The position numbers were made by a program, and so were the translations under genes. From positions 5,179,463-5,243,462 of the forward strand of contig NC_135551.1 in NCBI RefSeq assembly GCF_964340395.1: a stretch of DNA of 64,000 nt, written 5' to 3'. The first letter of the stretch is position 1. Every line of letters starts with the position of its first letter. The notes beneath the pieces are model-generated. The model was given only the letters and a program-made list of their open reading frames with translations, made no database searches and was not told the DNA's origin. This DNA is from Glandiceps talaboti (lineage: Eukaryota > Hemichordata > Enteropneusta > Spengelidae). Positions 39,001 to 51,901 of the stretch are shown in pieces.

Positions 39001-40696
39001 GGTCGAACCGAGTAATTTGATTGGTTGACTATGTGGATACACACACGCTTAGTCCGGCCCGTCTGCCATTTGAACGGTGAACACCTTCGGAACAGCACTG
39101 TATTTACGGTGATGAGACACTTTCCATAAAGAACTGTTGGAGTAATATTAGCGAGAATATAATTGAATAAACTTGGAAAAAGGGACAGAAAATAAAAATG
39201 CGTACGTATTACATGTATGTCTCAGTACCGTATCCTGCGAGGGGGGGGGGCAGCTGCCCCCCCCCCCTGAGATTTTTGGTGGAAAAAGCAAGAAAAATGC
39301 GACTTTTTGAATACATAGCGACGTAACAGTTATTAAAATCGTTATTTACGTGATGATTCCTAGCATGCGCGATTTAAATTGGTGGTTCACTAAAAGTCAA
39401 AAGTGACTACACAAACTCCTCGCTAATATGTATCTTATATCTCTATTGTACGCTGGCTTAACATTGAATAAAAAAATGTGTCCAGTTGAAAATTTTAACT
39501 TTTAAAAATTCTTTGTGCGGGAAAGAACAAACGAAGTTCACATGCAATGTGCATTTTCCGTGGGTAACAGTAGTCTTGAAAGTCTCCTTCATTTGAAGAT
39601 AGCAAGTCGCAATAATGTCAGAGAGTGAAACTCAAAAAAAAACAGAAAAAGTCGTTCAACGTGAGGTCGCCTGTTGCATGTAGTGACTCCGAAGATGCAT
39701 TCGACCTCATTTACATCTTGTTTCTTATATTAAAACATTTACTGATAAAACGGCAGACCTCTTGTTAGAATATTTGGTGGCCCTGAAAAACAAAGTCTGA
39801 AAGTCTTCAAATGTTTTGCTCTTTATTCGTGATTTTTTGGAACCAAATTAAACTTCAGGAGAAGTCATTACCAAGTGCACATCCGCAAAATATCTTTCAG
39901 CTTTGCCACATCAAACTATACTTCCAGATAATATGTAATGTATAGCATAATTGTTTCAATTCTGGTATTTTATTACCATATTCAACTATTGTAAGACAAA
40001 AAAGTATGTCTATGGTTTGATATTGTATGCCTCCTACACTGTCTTATTTTCATTTTTTTCACCTTTGGAGTTGTCTCTCCAATCAGTAGCAATCAAGGAT
40101 AATTGTCTTTCTCCTAAAACAAGATGGACGGTGTCTGGCTAAGTACCTCCCAGTATAGGTTAGAGCTAATTAGAGACATCTCTGTATGCGTGTGAAATCG
40201 ACATCCTGTGGGAAGTAATCTCATTCAGAGTATTATTGATGTTGGCTATCACTGTTATTTTAATGTATCATATTATACCACATAATTTTATATCTCCACT
40301 TTAGTGTAGGTGACAGAAGGGGTGGCTAAAATAATGCTCGAGTTTCATTTGGCGGGGCTTAACATTTTTCCAGAAGAGAGGGTAAGAGGAGCTACAACAT
40401 TTGTTTAACCGTAAATTGTGTACATTTCCTAACTGTAGCTATGCAGACAAATCGCAAGAGATAGTATCATGAATAATGAATTTCATCAAAATAAATGTAT
40501 ACGAGAATCTGGTTAATCATACGAGGTCATACACTTACTATTGTCTTACTATTATTAAGATAATATTCAATTTACTATCTTAATTTATTTACTCATGGTA
40601 ATTGTATGTATGTATGTATGTATGTATGTATGTATGTATGTATGTATGTATGTATGTATGTATGTATGTATGCTTGCCTGCCTGCCTAAAGCTGCC

Positions 40697-40737
<41 letters not shown>

Positions 40738-41372
40738 GCAAGGCGGGAGGGAAGGAGGTAGGTAGGTAAACATGACTATGCCGGTCTGTGTGTAGGTTGG
40801 GCAGGTTGGTAGGCAGGTACTTAGGTAAGTGGGTGGGTCGGTAAGTATTATCGAGATCTGTCTTACCAGAAATGTTATTATATAATTGTATTCTCTGTAC
40901 AAGAAGTGAGTGCAGATATATCGACGCTGACTATGTGTGAATGATATGTCCAAATATAACATACCTCAAATGGTGTAAAACTTAATGGAAATGCAACCAT
41001 TCGATCTCACGATTTCTGCACTAGTTAAGCATTATAAATATTTAGACTACATTTATAGAATTAAACATGACGGTGGCGTTCACAAAAAATATTCCACTGC
41101 AGTCAAATCAATAAACTGTTTGGTTGATATCACTTTGTACTTTCTTTCGGGGGTGTAAACCAATGCAACAACCAACAAATATGACTTTAAGTACAGTAAC
41201 TATTCAAGAGGTACTTACATGTCTCTGTAATATTCATAGCATTATTCCAGGACATTTTGGCCGGACTGTACAGCACAACATTGTGACGAGAAGGCAAGTT
41301 CAATACTATGACTAAACAGCCAAGGGTTGCACAAACAGTTGAGACACTGGCAATTTTTAAAAGGCGAGCCAT
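32364..41372 (-). CDS. WSCD-like Golgi sulfotransferase, unit 2, four coding exons
   Basis: Paralogue of the gene at 7397-16541 with the same structure. Exons on the minus strand: 41372-41219, 34663-34499, 33838-33644, 32725-32364. All splice sites, phases, the signal anchor and both PAPS motifs are kept, giving 291 aa with no stop or frameshift. Against unit 1 I see about ten amino acid changes, including Y127N, R130I, I148L, D158G, H159Q, I160V, E179K, R186G, Y242H, K253R and D279G, while a change in exon 2 (CGA to AGA) is silent. The upstream stop of unit 1 is lost by a single base, so an N-terminal extension is possible, but the ATG before the signal anchor remains the better start. Confidence 0.85.
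34720..34782. repeat. short (GTAT)n microsatellite, unit 2
   Basis: Counterpart of 9757-9945 without the GT core. Confidence 0.95.
35025..36258 (-). mobile_element. Penelope-like retroelement remnant, unit 2 (longest GIY-YIG part)
   Basis: Same element as at 10190-11306 but keeping about 100 bp lost elsewhere, so the nuclease part is a 153-codon frame (35025-35486) with the Cys-containing segment ([10 protein letters not shown]) that normally precedes GIY-YIG in PLEs. The YIG motif is YLG. The RT part (35511-35890 and 36011-36246) is split by a frameshift and the (TTAG)n tract at 35971-36002. The 5' continuation is displaced to 36809-36937 by an insertion. Confidence 0.82.
36259..36808. mobile_element. 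550 bp insertion inside the PLE, unit 2
   Basis: Removal of this segment restores a continuous PLE reading frame, with AATT at both edges as a possible 4 bp target duplication. It contains a near-complete 142 bp palindrome at 36661-36802 at one end and about 400 bp of unrecognised sequence. Probably a nonautonomous DNA element, or two nested ones. Confidence 0.6.
36661..36802. repeat. 142 bp imperfect palindrome (foldback element), unit 2
   Basis: The two halves are reverse complements over about 70 bp each. The ends read AACAATAATGTATGCCCTCC and GGAGGGCGTACATTATTGTT. Internal blocks such as CATAATGG and AAACTTTG also pair. This is the form of a foldback MITE able to make a long hairpin. Confidence 0.8.
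36809..36937 (-). mobile_element. Penelope-like element, RT 5' part beyond an insertion, unit 2
   Basis: The minus strand reads [17 protein letters not shown], then [16 protein letters not shown], the PLE RT segment that directly precedes the QKHGVAMGS block. The frame closes onto 36258 if the 550 bp between is removed, and AATT stands at both edges. A stop codon lies immediately before the YTSIPH motif, and no further RT was recognised upstream. Confidence 0.7.
38536..38931 (+). mobile_element. probable non-LTR retrotransposon 3' end, unit 2
   Basis: Counterpart of 13690-14081 with one more AAT in the tail. Confidence 0.4.
39224..40471. mobile_element. repeat element B, inverted copy of A, unit 2
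   Basis: Unit 2 counterpart of 14374-15624. Here the G/C core reads GGGGGCAGCTGCCCCC, a perfect palindrome. Confidence 0.65.
40604..40737. repeat. (GTAT)n/(GCCT)n/(GTCT)n compound microsatellite, unit 2
   Basis: Counterpart of 15756-15905 with fewer interruptions. Confidence 0.9.
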
Positions 41373-42188
41373 TGCATTGCGATGGATTGATAAGAAATGG
41401 TACACTCGAAAGTATAATGTAAACATTACGTGTTGCTCTCTCAGAAAAACAACAGATTAAATGACACGATTGTTTACTTTTCGTTGCTAGTACTATACTA
41501 TGTTCTCATATAGGAGTAGCTCGTCAAGGTACCAGTGAGAATACTTCTCTACAAAATGAAAATCAAACTATATAACGGCCTAACTGGCTCTAGTTGACTA
41601 TTTTTGGAGTTTACCCTTGGTGCTTATACACCTACTTGTAAACCATGTATTTATACATTTACTCAATGTTTCTGAGTGTTAAGTATAATCTGTCATCAAT
41701 ATTTATATTGATATGTACACTGATATGCAAACGCTCGTCTGACTCATGAAGCGAGGAAATTGTTTAATCCCTATTCTAAATTATACATGGAGAATTGACC
41801 TCAAGAACTTATCACATGGTGCGTCATTCATGTAGCAAATAGACTGTTCGAAAACAATTAGAATTAAAACTTTTAAAATACGAAAATCTTAATTACATAT
41901 TTCACAAAATGATAATCAGTATAAACAGTGTGTTAACCATTATACAAGAGCTTTATCAATAGTCTGTGCCAGAATTCATTTGAGCCAATAGCTTCTGATA
42001 TAATGACGCCATCACGAACATTTATACCAATTATGTAATTAAATATTAAACAGATTGTCTCTAGAAATAACGTTTTCCAGATATAGTTTTACTTCAGTTA
42101 TTTTTCCTCGCTCTCTCCCTCTCTACATATAACGAAACACAACACGGCATACCAATTCGCGATCGGTCTGAGGATAGTGTCGCCATTA

Positions 42189-42196
42189 TGACGTCA
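42189..42196. promoter_or_regulatory. CRE-like palindrome TGACGTCA, unit 2
   Basis: Conserved counterpart of the site at 17357 in the same divergent intergenic region. Confidence 0.35.
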
Positions 42197-43183
42197 TTGT
42201 AACTATGGAGATGTATCAGTATGGTCGGAAAATTGTGAAATCAACTGACAGCGAGATAGACTTATCGTTTACAGTTGACTAGGCATTAAAAACTGAACAC
42301 AAGCTGATCATGATTACCTAGTTATATTGGACCATCTTTTACATTCAGTACATAGGTTCCATGTAATGACAGAAACATAAACTGTTGGGGTTTTTTTATT
42401 TTGAAACCTAATTTTATCTTTATTAGTTTTTGATTTTTGATTTCATTTTTTTTGGCCTAGGTCCATCCTTAACGTCATTGGTAATCAATTTTTTATGTGA
42501 TATATTATTCTAAACGCTGATGGCGCACAACATGTTGTAACCTTTAGTTGCTTAGCAGTGCCTTTTCTATACATTGAATTCATTTGGTATATTGTATACG
42601 TGATATCTGAAAAGAATCGTGCTTTATAGTAGGTACACAAACAGCAAGATACAGTATGCTTAACTATTTTTTTTAAGTTACATAGTGAAGAGGAGTAAAT
42701 ACTTTAACCCTTGTAATTTAACCACAGATATTTACACTTGTGATAATCAAAATATCTTTATGTGAAACCCTTCTTTCCATTGATCCCCTCGAAAATCAAA
42801 GCTATCAAAGAAGACTAATACTGATAAGATAAATTCAATGACACATATACAATTATAGATACGGAGACAAGGAAAATGATAATAAACAATCCGTGACATC
42901 AAGTGGCCAATTCAAGTGATATTCCGATTTGATTTCTCGCATTCAAAAATCAATTTTGTTTGTCGAAGACGACATTCACTCATTAATTAAAGATACACCA
43001 TATTTTTCAAATGTTAGTAACAAATATTTAAACTCAAAATCGCTAACTTTATAAATCGAAGCCCTTAGAGATACACAAACTAGCCATCCAATATTTCATT
43101 TAAAATCACAATTTTATTAGTACGATTCGTACAAACCTAATGTGACTTATGTAACTGCAGATTTTGTCCTTGGGGTTTTCTGT

Positions 43184-43193
43184 GTCACGTGAC
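43184..43193. promoter_or_regulatory. palindromic E-box GTCACGTGAC, unit 2
   Basis: Conserved counterpart of the site at 18352. Confidence 0.3.
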
Positions 43194-44225
43194 CCGATAT
43201 TACTTTGAGTGGCAAGAGCGCCACACTCAAATGAGGCCGCGTAGCTTCTGTTTTAGCGCTAAATATCTCTCTGAGTGTTCTGTATATAGATTGTAGCAGT
43301 TTATATCACATAGGCACCTAACTCATTGTAACTACTGTACCTCAAAATGCTAACTCTGGCCACGAGGTCTTTCAAATTAAAGTTTTTTACCAAGGACATT
43401 GAGAAACTACCAAAAGGCGGCGTTGCATTGACGACACAATCGCCACTTCAACCCAATACAAAACGTCCATATTATTATAATTCTAACCAATCACATATCT
43501 CATTCAAAGTCACATGATCCGCGATAAATTATTTCTCTTTATCCTTGGTTTAGGCTGGGGTCAGAATTTATGGCAGGGGACCTGGAGAGAAATTATTTTG
43601 GTCAAAAACAAAAAGCAGAGTTTTCTCTTTCAATCTTAATTCTGGTAGAAACAGCATCTCCCATGATAGCTAGTGGGGTGGGGGAGGGGTGTCCCCCTCC
43701 CACGGTAAGCACATTTTCGAAAATAAGGACATGTAGGAGGCCATTTAGTGGCCTAAAATTTCAAACCATACACGTTATCAGAAGCCATAGAGTCCTTGAC
43801 AATTGTCTTCAATACCAAAATTTTACTCGAGTCAATATATTATTATGCAACTGTATGGCTATATTACCTACACTTTAACTTATGCAGAGATATGTTGGCA
43901 GACACACATATTCGCTTGGATACTGAGGTAAATGCCCGGGGCAGGGGGCCACTGACCAGGTCTGGTTTGTCTTGATACAGGGCAAACTTTATGTTCAGGA
44001 TGATTTAACATGATACTCACTATTTCAATTGACACTTGACATCTCATTATAATTTGCATGCCAGCGTCTTACAACGTTAGCCAAAGACGTTGCGATGTTA
44101 TCAGGTTGAGAGAACACCTGTTTCTAAAACCACCGGTCCCTGCAGTGTCTGAGCCAAACCACGATTTTTGACTGGTGGAATCGAAAGATTTGCATATAGC
44201 ATTACACATGATTTCAATGACGTTA

Positions 44226-44407
44226 AAGCCCGGCACACACACGAGCAAAGTGCTGAGCAAAAAGTCATTCGTGCCATTTTCCTCAGCAGATAGCTCATGT
44301 GCGCGCGTAAATGTTCATGAGATTTCGAACGTTCGGGGCTGTGAGCCAAATATCTAGCGTGTTTGATAATTTTTGCCTCGAATGACTTTTTGCTCGTGTG
44401 TGCGGCA
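44226..44407. repeat. imperfect inverted-repeat (MITE-like) element, unit 2
   Basis: Counterpart of 19394-19575, with no difference that I noticed. Confidence 0.65.
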
Positions 44408-44436
44408 AACCGTGAGCAAAATGCTCACAACTTCTC

Positions 44437-44682
44437 TCTTTATGTTTGAAGTATGTGCCAAATTATATTAAATTTGAAGCGTGCATTCTAAGTTATAACT
44501 TAATTACTGAAAATCAAAAATTTTGCAAATTAATCATTACAAATACAAGCTATATTATCAAACTGTATATGACACAAGCACTTTTGTTATCAGCAATGTA
44601 TGCACCAAATTATATTGAATATGAAGCGTGCAGTCTTAGGACAGCCTAATTACTGACAACCATTCATTATGTAAATAGCTCA
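44437..44682. repeat. two 146 bp repeat monomers upstream of the Ig receptor, unit 2
   Basis: Counterpart of 19605-19850. Confidence 0.7.
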
Positions 44683-45547
44683 CATTAATATCCATGGAAT
44701 GTTTAACAAAATCTAACCAGTTCTAGCCATTAAATAAATAATATATGTAAACTACAGTAATAAGGTCCTATAGATAATAAATTGTATAATAGGCTATGAA
44801 ATCAAGTACGTAAATATGTGTTGAACCTGTAATATCCCGTATACACTAAAACTTTCAGCACTGTAGTCATGTCAAAATCTGTGAGATCTTTGAATCATGT
44901 TTTTCTTACCACTTGTTATTTTCAATCGAAATACTTTAAAACATTTTGGCGAATGTTGCCAACAGCAGGATTCTTTATATCTATAAAATAGTAATGACTG
45001 TAAGAGTATGTGACTCTTCAGAGTTTCTCTCTCATTCTGTCTGCTCCCCTCCCCCTGTGCCTTTTCAAAATGCCGTCTTTTGTGATGATAACACACTACC
45101 TTACATATGCTGGAAATACAGTCTAGCCTGCTCTGTAAGACAACACGAGGCATGCTATTCCATATGAAATTTGAACCAATAAAGTATATATGCACGGAAG
45201 TTCAACACACTTTTGACGTGAATTATAAAAAGAAAGCGTATATCCTGTCATTCTTGTTAATGTTCAGTAAAAGTGTTGTATTTCGTCATTTATTCAATAG
45301 TTTGATCTCATGATCAGCACACCCTTTGTCTCGGAGTCCCCTGGGATCTTATTGAGAGTAAAGAGCGATGCTACAACAGATACTGCTATAGTGCACATCC
45401 GATTGGTCATCATTGAAGTGAGATTTCCCGATGGGCGGCAAGGGTGATGATGCTGTTAAACATTTCGATTCAAGTCAACTGGTCACTTGTATTGTGTATG
45501 ACAGACTGTAATAGTAGATCGCAGAAGTAACAAATTTGAAAAAAACT

Positions 45548-47599
45548 ATGCGTTTCTCGAATGGTGTCCTTGTAATCCTGTTGTCCATATATGAGAGTGC
45601 AGTTGCACGGAGACCATATATTCGGGACGGTCCTGAAGATGTTACCTTAAACTTACAACACGGAAGTACTGGAAGTGTAAACCTACGATGTAGAATCAAC
45701 TACCAACATTCTTACTACAAGGTATCATGGAAGAAGAACAATGTTGTGATCAGTACTAATGGTGGTATAAATAAATATACTCAAGAATACACGGATGAAA
45801 GGTATGCAATATTACATAGCCAAAATGACGCTAAGTATGATCTGAAGATAGATCCAGTCCGTAAGACCACAGCTCACAATGACCAGGGTGAATACCAGTG
45901 TGTATTGATATACAAAGCCTATAATTACATTGTTTCAAGTTCAAGGAAAGTAACTGTAACAATTAACATTGCTCCATATCTAGAGTCTGTTACTTGCCGC
46001 ATGCGTGATTCTGATTTCACACCCGTGTATTGGAACCAGGCCGAAGTAGTATTAGCAGAAAAAGAGACCATAAAATTGGGCTGCCGCGTTGATGCCAATG
46101 CATATCCACAAATCGATGTCACATTACGTAAAGGCGATAATTTCCCACTTGAAACTACAACGTCACACTCCATCATCTATTCATATTCGAAACCATTCGG
46201 ACTAAACATGGTCGATGAGTCATTTTTATGGTCTCCCTCGATAGGAGATCGGAATACCTCTTTTACATGTGAAGCAGCACATCCAACGTTTACATCAACC
46301 AAACAATGTACAATTGGACCATTTGAAGTCCAGTATAAACCAAAGGTAACAATTGCAACAAGAGATAACAAAACTGATATTACATCACAGTCTGATGGGA
46401 TACAACTTCGTTGTCAGGTTCAAGCGAATCCACTTGCTTATAACAGATATGCATGGAAAATTAATGGACATGAAATTCGAGGCAGTGAAAAATTCTACTT
46501 CTACGAAAATCCAACTTACATATACATTAATAATTTTGACATAACTGACAACGGACGTTATTACTTTACTTGCGATGCCTGGAATAGCGTTGGGAAAGGT
46601 TCTGGATCAATTTATATAACAATAGGGATATTAGACACCACAACTGCCATGATAACATCAACAATCATTGACCGAAAGCAGAAAACAACGATTCTTACTG
46701 TGTCCAAGATGATCACTGATAAGGCAAAATTATCTACGCCGTCGTCAACATCGGTACCTAGTACAACACATTTGGCTACATTAAATGCGACTGTCACTAA
46801 TCGTGAACAACTCTACACTTCACAAATACACCGAACATACTCGATGAGCAAAGCTGTTCAATCAATATCGAATGTAGAGCAGATTATAACAGTCATAACT
46901 GTAAGGCATCGAAATACAGAAGATAACAGTAATTACAACTCCCCTATCCTTGCAGGAGCGTTAGTTTGTTGGGTACTACTATTTCTGATTTTACTGGTGA
47001 TGGTTGCTTGCTTTATCAAAACACGACGACGCCAGAAACAAAACAGTCCACAACAAGAAATAGCTTCTGAGCATAATCTAACAGATACAAGTATGTCAAC
47101 GCCGAACAATGATAGCGGCAATAGAATTAAAAACCAACCTTCAGCAACAAAAGATATAGAGATGAACGCAGTGAAAACAATGTCAAAATGTGAAGTTGTT
47201 ACTGAATTTCAATCCCATGAAGAAGACATCGAGAGTCTGTATGCAAAATCTGTAAAACGCAAATCAAAAACAAAACAAGCTAACTCGAGTTTCACTAAGA
47301 TCACAACAGAAAATGGAGATGAATTGGGTTCAAGAAAGTTGGAAACGTCACCAGACATCAATTCTCCGGATAACTGGATGTATGTAAATGTTAATACTCA
47401 GAACAAAACTTCGTTCTCGAATGATCATGGATTCAAAAGACAAAGTGGCGTACACACAGGAGAGGATGATGACGGAATAAACTTATCACCACCACATGTA
47501 ATACCTCAATACGAAAATCTGGATATAATCAGACACGTACTAGAAGAACATAGCATATTTGGAAGGGATACAGAATCAAACTATGCAAACTGTTCCTAA
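45548..47599 (+). CDS. type I membrane receptor, three Ig-like domains and Tyr-motif tail, unit 2
   Basis: Second copy of the receptor at 20716-22767; the two predicted proteins are identical over all 683 residues and I saw no nucleotide difference in the coding region. The same in-frame upstream stop, signal peptide, Ig cysteines, membrane helix and Tyr motifs are present. Full identity, including third codon positions, in a tandem repeat whose other parts differ by 1-3% points to recent homogenisation rather than to selection on the protein alone. It stands head-to-head with the unit 2 sulfotransferase gene. Confidence 0.92.
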   Translation: MRFSNGVLVILLSIYESAVARRPYIRDGPEDVTLNLQHGSTGSVNLRCRINYQHSYYKVSWKKNNVVISTNGGINKYTQEYTDERYAILHSQNDAKYDLKIDPVRKTTAHNDQGEYQCVLIYKAYNYIVSSSRKVTVTINIAPYLESVTCRMRDSDFTPVYWNQAEVVLAEKETIKLGCRVDANAYPQIDVTLRKGDNFPLETTTSHSIIYSYSKPFGLNMVDESFLWSPSIGDRNTSFTCEAAHPTFTSTKQCTIGPFEVQYKPKVTIATRDNKTDITSQSDGIQLRCQVQANPLAYNRYAWKINGHEIRGSEKFYFYENPTYIYINNFDITDNGRYYFTCDAWNSVGKGSGSIYITIGILDTTTAMITSTIIDRKQKTTILTVSKMITDKAKLSTPSSTSVPSTTHLATLNATVTNREQLYTSQIHRTYSMSKAVQSISNVEQIITVITVRHRNTEDNSNYNSPILAGALVCWVLLFLILLVMVACFIKTRRRQKQNSPQQEIASEHNLTDTSMSTPNNDSGNRIKNQPSATKDIEMNAVKTMSKCEVVTEFQSHEEDIESLYAKSVKRKSKTKQANSSFTKITTENGDELGSRKLETSPDINSPDNWMYVNVNTQNKTSFSNDHGFKRQSGVHTGEDDDGINLSPPHVIPQYENLDIIRHVLEEHSIFGRDTESNYANCS

Positions 47600-48238
47600 A
47601 GGAGAAAATCCACGATCAAAAAATGTCGAAGGTTTGATCTATTATAGACTTCATTGGACAACGACGACCAAGACGAGAATCCAAGAAACCATCATTGACA
47701 GAGTCTGAGACTGTGTATGCTGAGTTAAGATTGTAAGACTCTGTGATTATTCTCCATAGAACATGTACTGTCATTCTTTATTCTAATATCGATAACAAAT
47801 GAGTTATTTCATGTCTTTCGAAGATTATTCGGAATATTATTCGCAATTTTTATATATGACTTGATTTAGAAACAAATCCGTAGCATAAACTAGTCTCCAT
47901 TTTATCACCATATACACATGCTAAAGTAACCAAGTCCACGATATTGAATACCAGACGAACTATTAATTGAGTAAATGTAATTAACCTAAGAGTTTCTGTC
48001 ATGTAATCAGAAACCTACGTTGACGTTTATCGGTGTTGATAATGTTATAGATATAATATTAGCGAATAGATTATTCCAGTTATAATGTGTACACTTTGCA
48101 CTGACTAAATAATTAATTTTCCTCTCAATACGCAGCATGTATCAATCACTATGACTGACCATCATCTTTGAGTGCAGTACTTTGTATTTTCCACTGAAAC
48201 CGACAAAATTATATTTCAGTCTTGTATCACATTACAGA

Positions 48239-48244
48239 AATAAA
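48239..48244 (+). terminator. poly(A) signal AATAAA for the Ig receptor, unit 2
   Basis: Counterpart of 23407-23412, at the same distance from the stop codon. Confidence 0.55.
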
Positions 48245-49090
48245 GGCTCGATATTTATTTTCGTTTAGTCAGCTTAAAATACCATCGATGGCAGAACAAG
48301 GTTATACCTTTGATATTAAGTGCATAAAATAATTGATATCATACAATATAATTATATACAAGGATAAATAATGCATAACTCTGTCACTTTAGCGGCAAAT
48401 ATACACTGCTTTATAGTTTTAGACTTTTAACCTTTACATGATTGTGTCAAGTACCGAGATTCTTAAATTTGATGTCAATGCTATACACGTCATCAACGTT
48501 GTTTGTTTCTTTTCGAGGTGAACGTGTATGCTTAAACATCCCCTCAAATTGTTCTGATAATATGCTGCTATAATCGATTGCTAGAATCACGATGACTTCC
48601 TTTTCATATTGTGTAACAGTTACTAATTTACTTCTATGAACTATGACATCAGATTATGAGTATTGGAAGTTTACCTTATTGGTTGTTGTAATTGGATACA
48701 GAGACTGTATAAAAGTGCTGAGTCAAAACGGAGAAATCCGGAAGTCTGAATATATAGATAACGACTCGTATCACCAGTGATAAGGATAGAACTATCCATG
48801 TCTGTATATGTTATAATCAAGATGATTAAAATAATGATCTATACAACTGTCTACTGTATTGGTATGCACATGAGTGTTAATATTTGTTGTGTTAAAGCAT
48901 GGAGGTATAATCGAGAAAGGAAAACTACTATTTCATTTCGATAATCTCTGATTGTGTCTGTTAACAATCAAATACACATTCGCCCTATTTTAGCATTGCC
49001 TTGGTTACCTTAAAGTGGGCATTTAGTTTTTATTGTTAAGGCTTAAGACAACTTTATGATTTCCTACATGAACCAGATTTAAACTGAATG

Positions 49091-50264
49091 CCTCCCGTAA
49101 GGGAATCACTAATTATGCAAATAACTCATTAAACTAAAAAAAACTATGGTAACAGGCTTTGTTTTTGGACAAGCGTGCTTTCTTAAGTTAATGTATGTGC
49201 CAAATTATACGGAATTTGAAGAGTGCATGATACTGCTTAATTACTGAATATCGTTCATTATTCAAAATACTCACCAAAGGTAAAAGTAGGAACAAACTTC
49301 ATAGGACAGGTGCGTATTATTATGGTTGATATATGTACCATCTTATACGAAATTTGAAGCTTGCATTTTTAAGATATAACCTAGTTACCTAAAGTCATTA
49401 ATTATGCAAATTATTAAAACTGACTGCAAGCTGTATCAAATATTTTATAGGACATATCCACTTTGTTATGGTTAACGTATGTACTAAATTATATTGAAAT
49501 TCAAGTATGCAGTCTTAAGATATAGCCTAATTACCGAAAATCATTAATTATGCAAATTATTCATTAACACTGTAAGGTACATCAACTAACTTTATAGGAC
49601 ATACACAATTTGTTATGGTTAATGTATGTTCTGAATTGTATTGAAATTGAAATATGCAGTCGTAAGATATAGCCTAATTACCAAGAATCATTAATTATGC
49701 AAATTATTCATTAACACTGAAAGGTACATCAACTAGCTTTACAGGACATATGCGATTGTTATGGTTAACATGTGTACTGAATTATATTGAAATTGAAGTA
49801 TGTATTCTTATGATATAGCCTAATTACCGATAATCATTAATTATGCAAATTATTCATTAACACTGTAAGGTACAAGGACAAACTTGATAGGACATATGTG
49901 TTTTCGTATGGTTAAGATATGTACTAAATTATGTTGAATATGAAGTATGCATTCTTAAGATATAGCCTAATTACCAAAAATAATTAAGTATGCAAAATAT
50001 TCGTTAACGCTGTAAGGTACATCAAGAAATTTTATAGGACAAATGTATGTTGTTATGTTTAACGAATATACTAAATTATATTGAAATTGAAGTATGCAGT
50101 CTTAAGATATTCCTTAATTAGTTGATTTCATCAATATGCAAATTTCTCTAATTAAACATTAACAGATCTGGCTCAAAACCTAATCAGGTCTAGCCATTAC
50201 CCTAAAGATTATATATTCCAAATTTCATTACAATTGAGCCAGCCGATGTTTAGAAAATGATGAC

Positions 50265-50347
<83 letters not shown>

Positions 50348-50384
50348 TTCCCCTTTTAATACCTCCCGCACCCTTACGGGAGGT
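49091..50384. mobile_element. nonautonomous element with 146 bp array and (GACA)n, Helitron/pearl-like, unit 2
   Basis: Counterpart of 24259-25585. The 3' hairpin is perfect here (ACCTCCCG...CGGGAGGT, 50361-50384) and the (GACA)n and (CA)n tracts (50269-50343) are shorter. Confidence 0.55.
49102..50152. repeat. 146 bp tandem array with octamer motifs, unit 2
   Basis: Counterpart of 24270-25320 at a constant offset of about 24,832 bp, with the same number of monomers. Confidence 0.85.
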
Positions 50385-50886
50385 AAAAAGACAATGTGGA
50401 ATAGCATCGACCAAATCCGTGTTTTAAACAGTATTAGCATTGCATCCATTTTTAAAGTTTAATATGACCAAAAATATTCACTGCATTAATGAATTACGGT
50501 ATTTAATAGAACAATTACTAAAACTTAACATATTAACAGCTACGTGTAGACCGCCATTTTGACGTAGCATCGTCTGATACCTTGGTTCCTTCGAATCACG
50601 TGACTATGACGCTACGCGCACTAAACCTCTCTATTAGTGTATTCAGTAGATAGGATCAGCAGGCGAAAGTGTAGTCTGATCATCTAAACATTGTAAAATC
50701 ATAAACGGTATTAGCATTGTATCCAGTTTTAAAGTTATGACTAATATTACATGGACTGCATTTTTATATCATTTTAGGTTTTTTACTACCATATATTAAC
50801 ATTGTCAAGTAAGTCCATGGTAATTATCTAAATATGACTATGCCAATTTAATTTCATTAGATATAATGAATACATTTGTAATATTG

Positions 50887-50887
<1 letters not shown>

Positions 50888-50938
<51 letters not shown>
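50888..50938. repeat. (CA)n microsatellite, unit 2
   Basis: Expanded counterpart of 26090-26117. Confidence 0.95.
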
Positions 50939-50939
<1 letters not shown>

Positions 50940-51093
50940 TGCATATATACACAACTATCTTAAAATAACCAAGGACATAATTTTGGATGAATAATGTGAC
51001 AATCAGATTAATCAATATTTCCTTTTATCACCTTTTATTGACTGAATTGCATTATTCAACGATTTTTCCTCAGATAGGCCTAGGACGTATACG

Positions 51094-51229
51094 CTTCTTG
51101 ACGTTGTGTAACTGTTGACTATCTTTGAGAGCACATCTTTGTATATTCCGTTCAACGAAAAATGTGTACGTGGATATTGTATCACATTACAGGAATTAAA
51201 ACTTGAATTTTGTTTAAGCAAAGTATTTA
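51094..51229 (+). pseudogene. relict block similar to the Ig receptor 3' UTR, unit 2 only
   Basis: This block of about 135 bp is absent from unit 1, where a few bases (near 26273) stand instead. Within it, ATCTTTGAG..GCA, TTTGTAT.TTCC and TGTATCACATTACAG occur in the same order and near the same spacing as in the receptor 3' UTR around 48163-48240. It looks like a diverged copy of the end of an older receptor gene; no coding sequence remains. Confidence 0.5.
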
Positions 51230-51763
51230 AGCGATCATAAACAGAACAAGGAAATGTCTTTGATTGAAGATTTAACATGTAAAGGGATGAAATAATCAAG
51301 GAATATTAGAAGAAATAAATGCATAAGGTTCTACCTTTAATGACAAACAGACTAGTATTTTCAGAAATGTACAGCGATATTTATTGAATGATTAAGTCAA
51401 GTATACAGATTTTTAATATTTATGGCATTGGTATAGAAGTGGTCGCATTTGCTTTGTATTTCCTTGTCATGGAATTCTTTATGAATAATAATATTTCTTC
51501 AAAATATTTCTAATGAAGAGATTTGAAACAAGATTATGAATCCACCACTGTGTTGTGGAAGATTTCAGTTTTGAAATTCTGGCCATTTCAAACCAGCTTT
51601 ACATTTCCTTTTATTCCCTCATATAAAATCCTAATAGTAAATACCAAAGGACTGTTAATACGTGGATCACAAATTGATGAGCATTATCAATATCCCCTAT
51701 TTATGTTGTATTTCACCAATCAGGTCATTTTGATCTGGACAAATGTTCGCTGTGTACTGTTAT

Positions 51764-51774
51764 ATCATCATCAT

Positions 51775-51805
<31 letters not shown>

Positions 51806-51807
51806 AA

Positions 51808-51901
<94 letters not shown>

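Larger units (their letters stand above)
41373..45547. other. divergent intergenic region between sulfotransferase and Ig receptor, unit 2
   Basis: Counterpart of 16542-20715 with the same contents: CRE-like and E-box sites, element A-related piece at 43562-43892, foldback element at 44226-44407 and two 146 bp monomers at 44437-44682. The part right of about 42100 is almost identical to unit 1. Confidence 0.6.
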
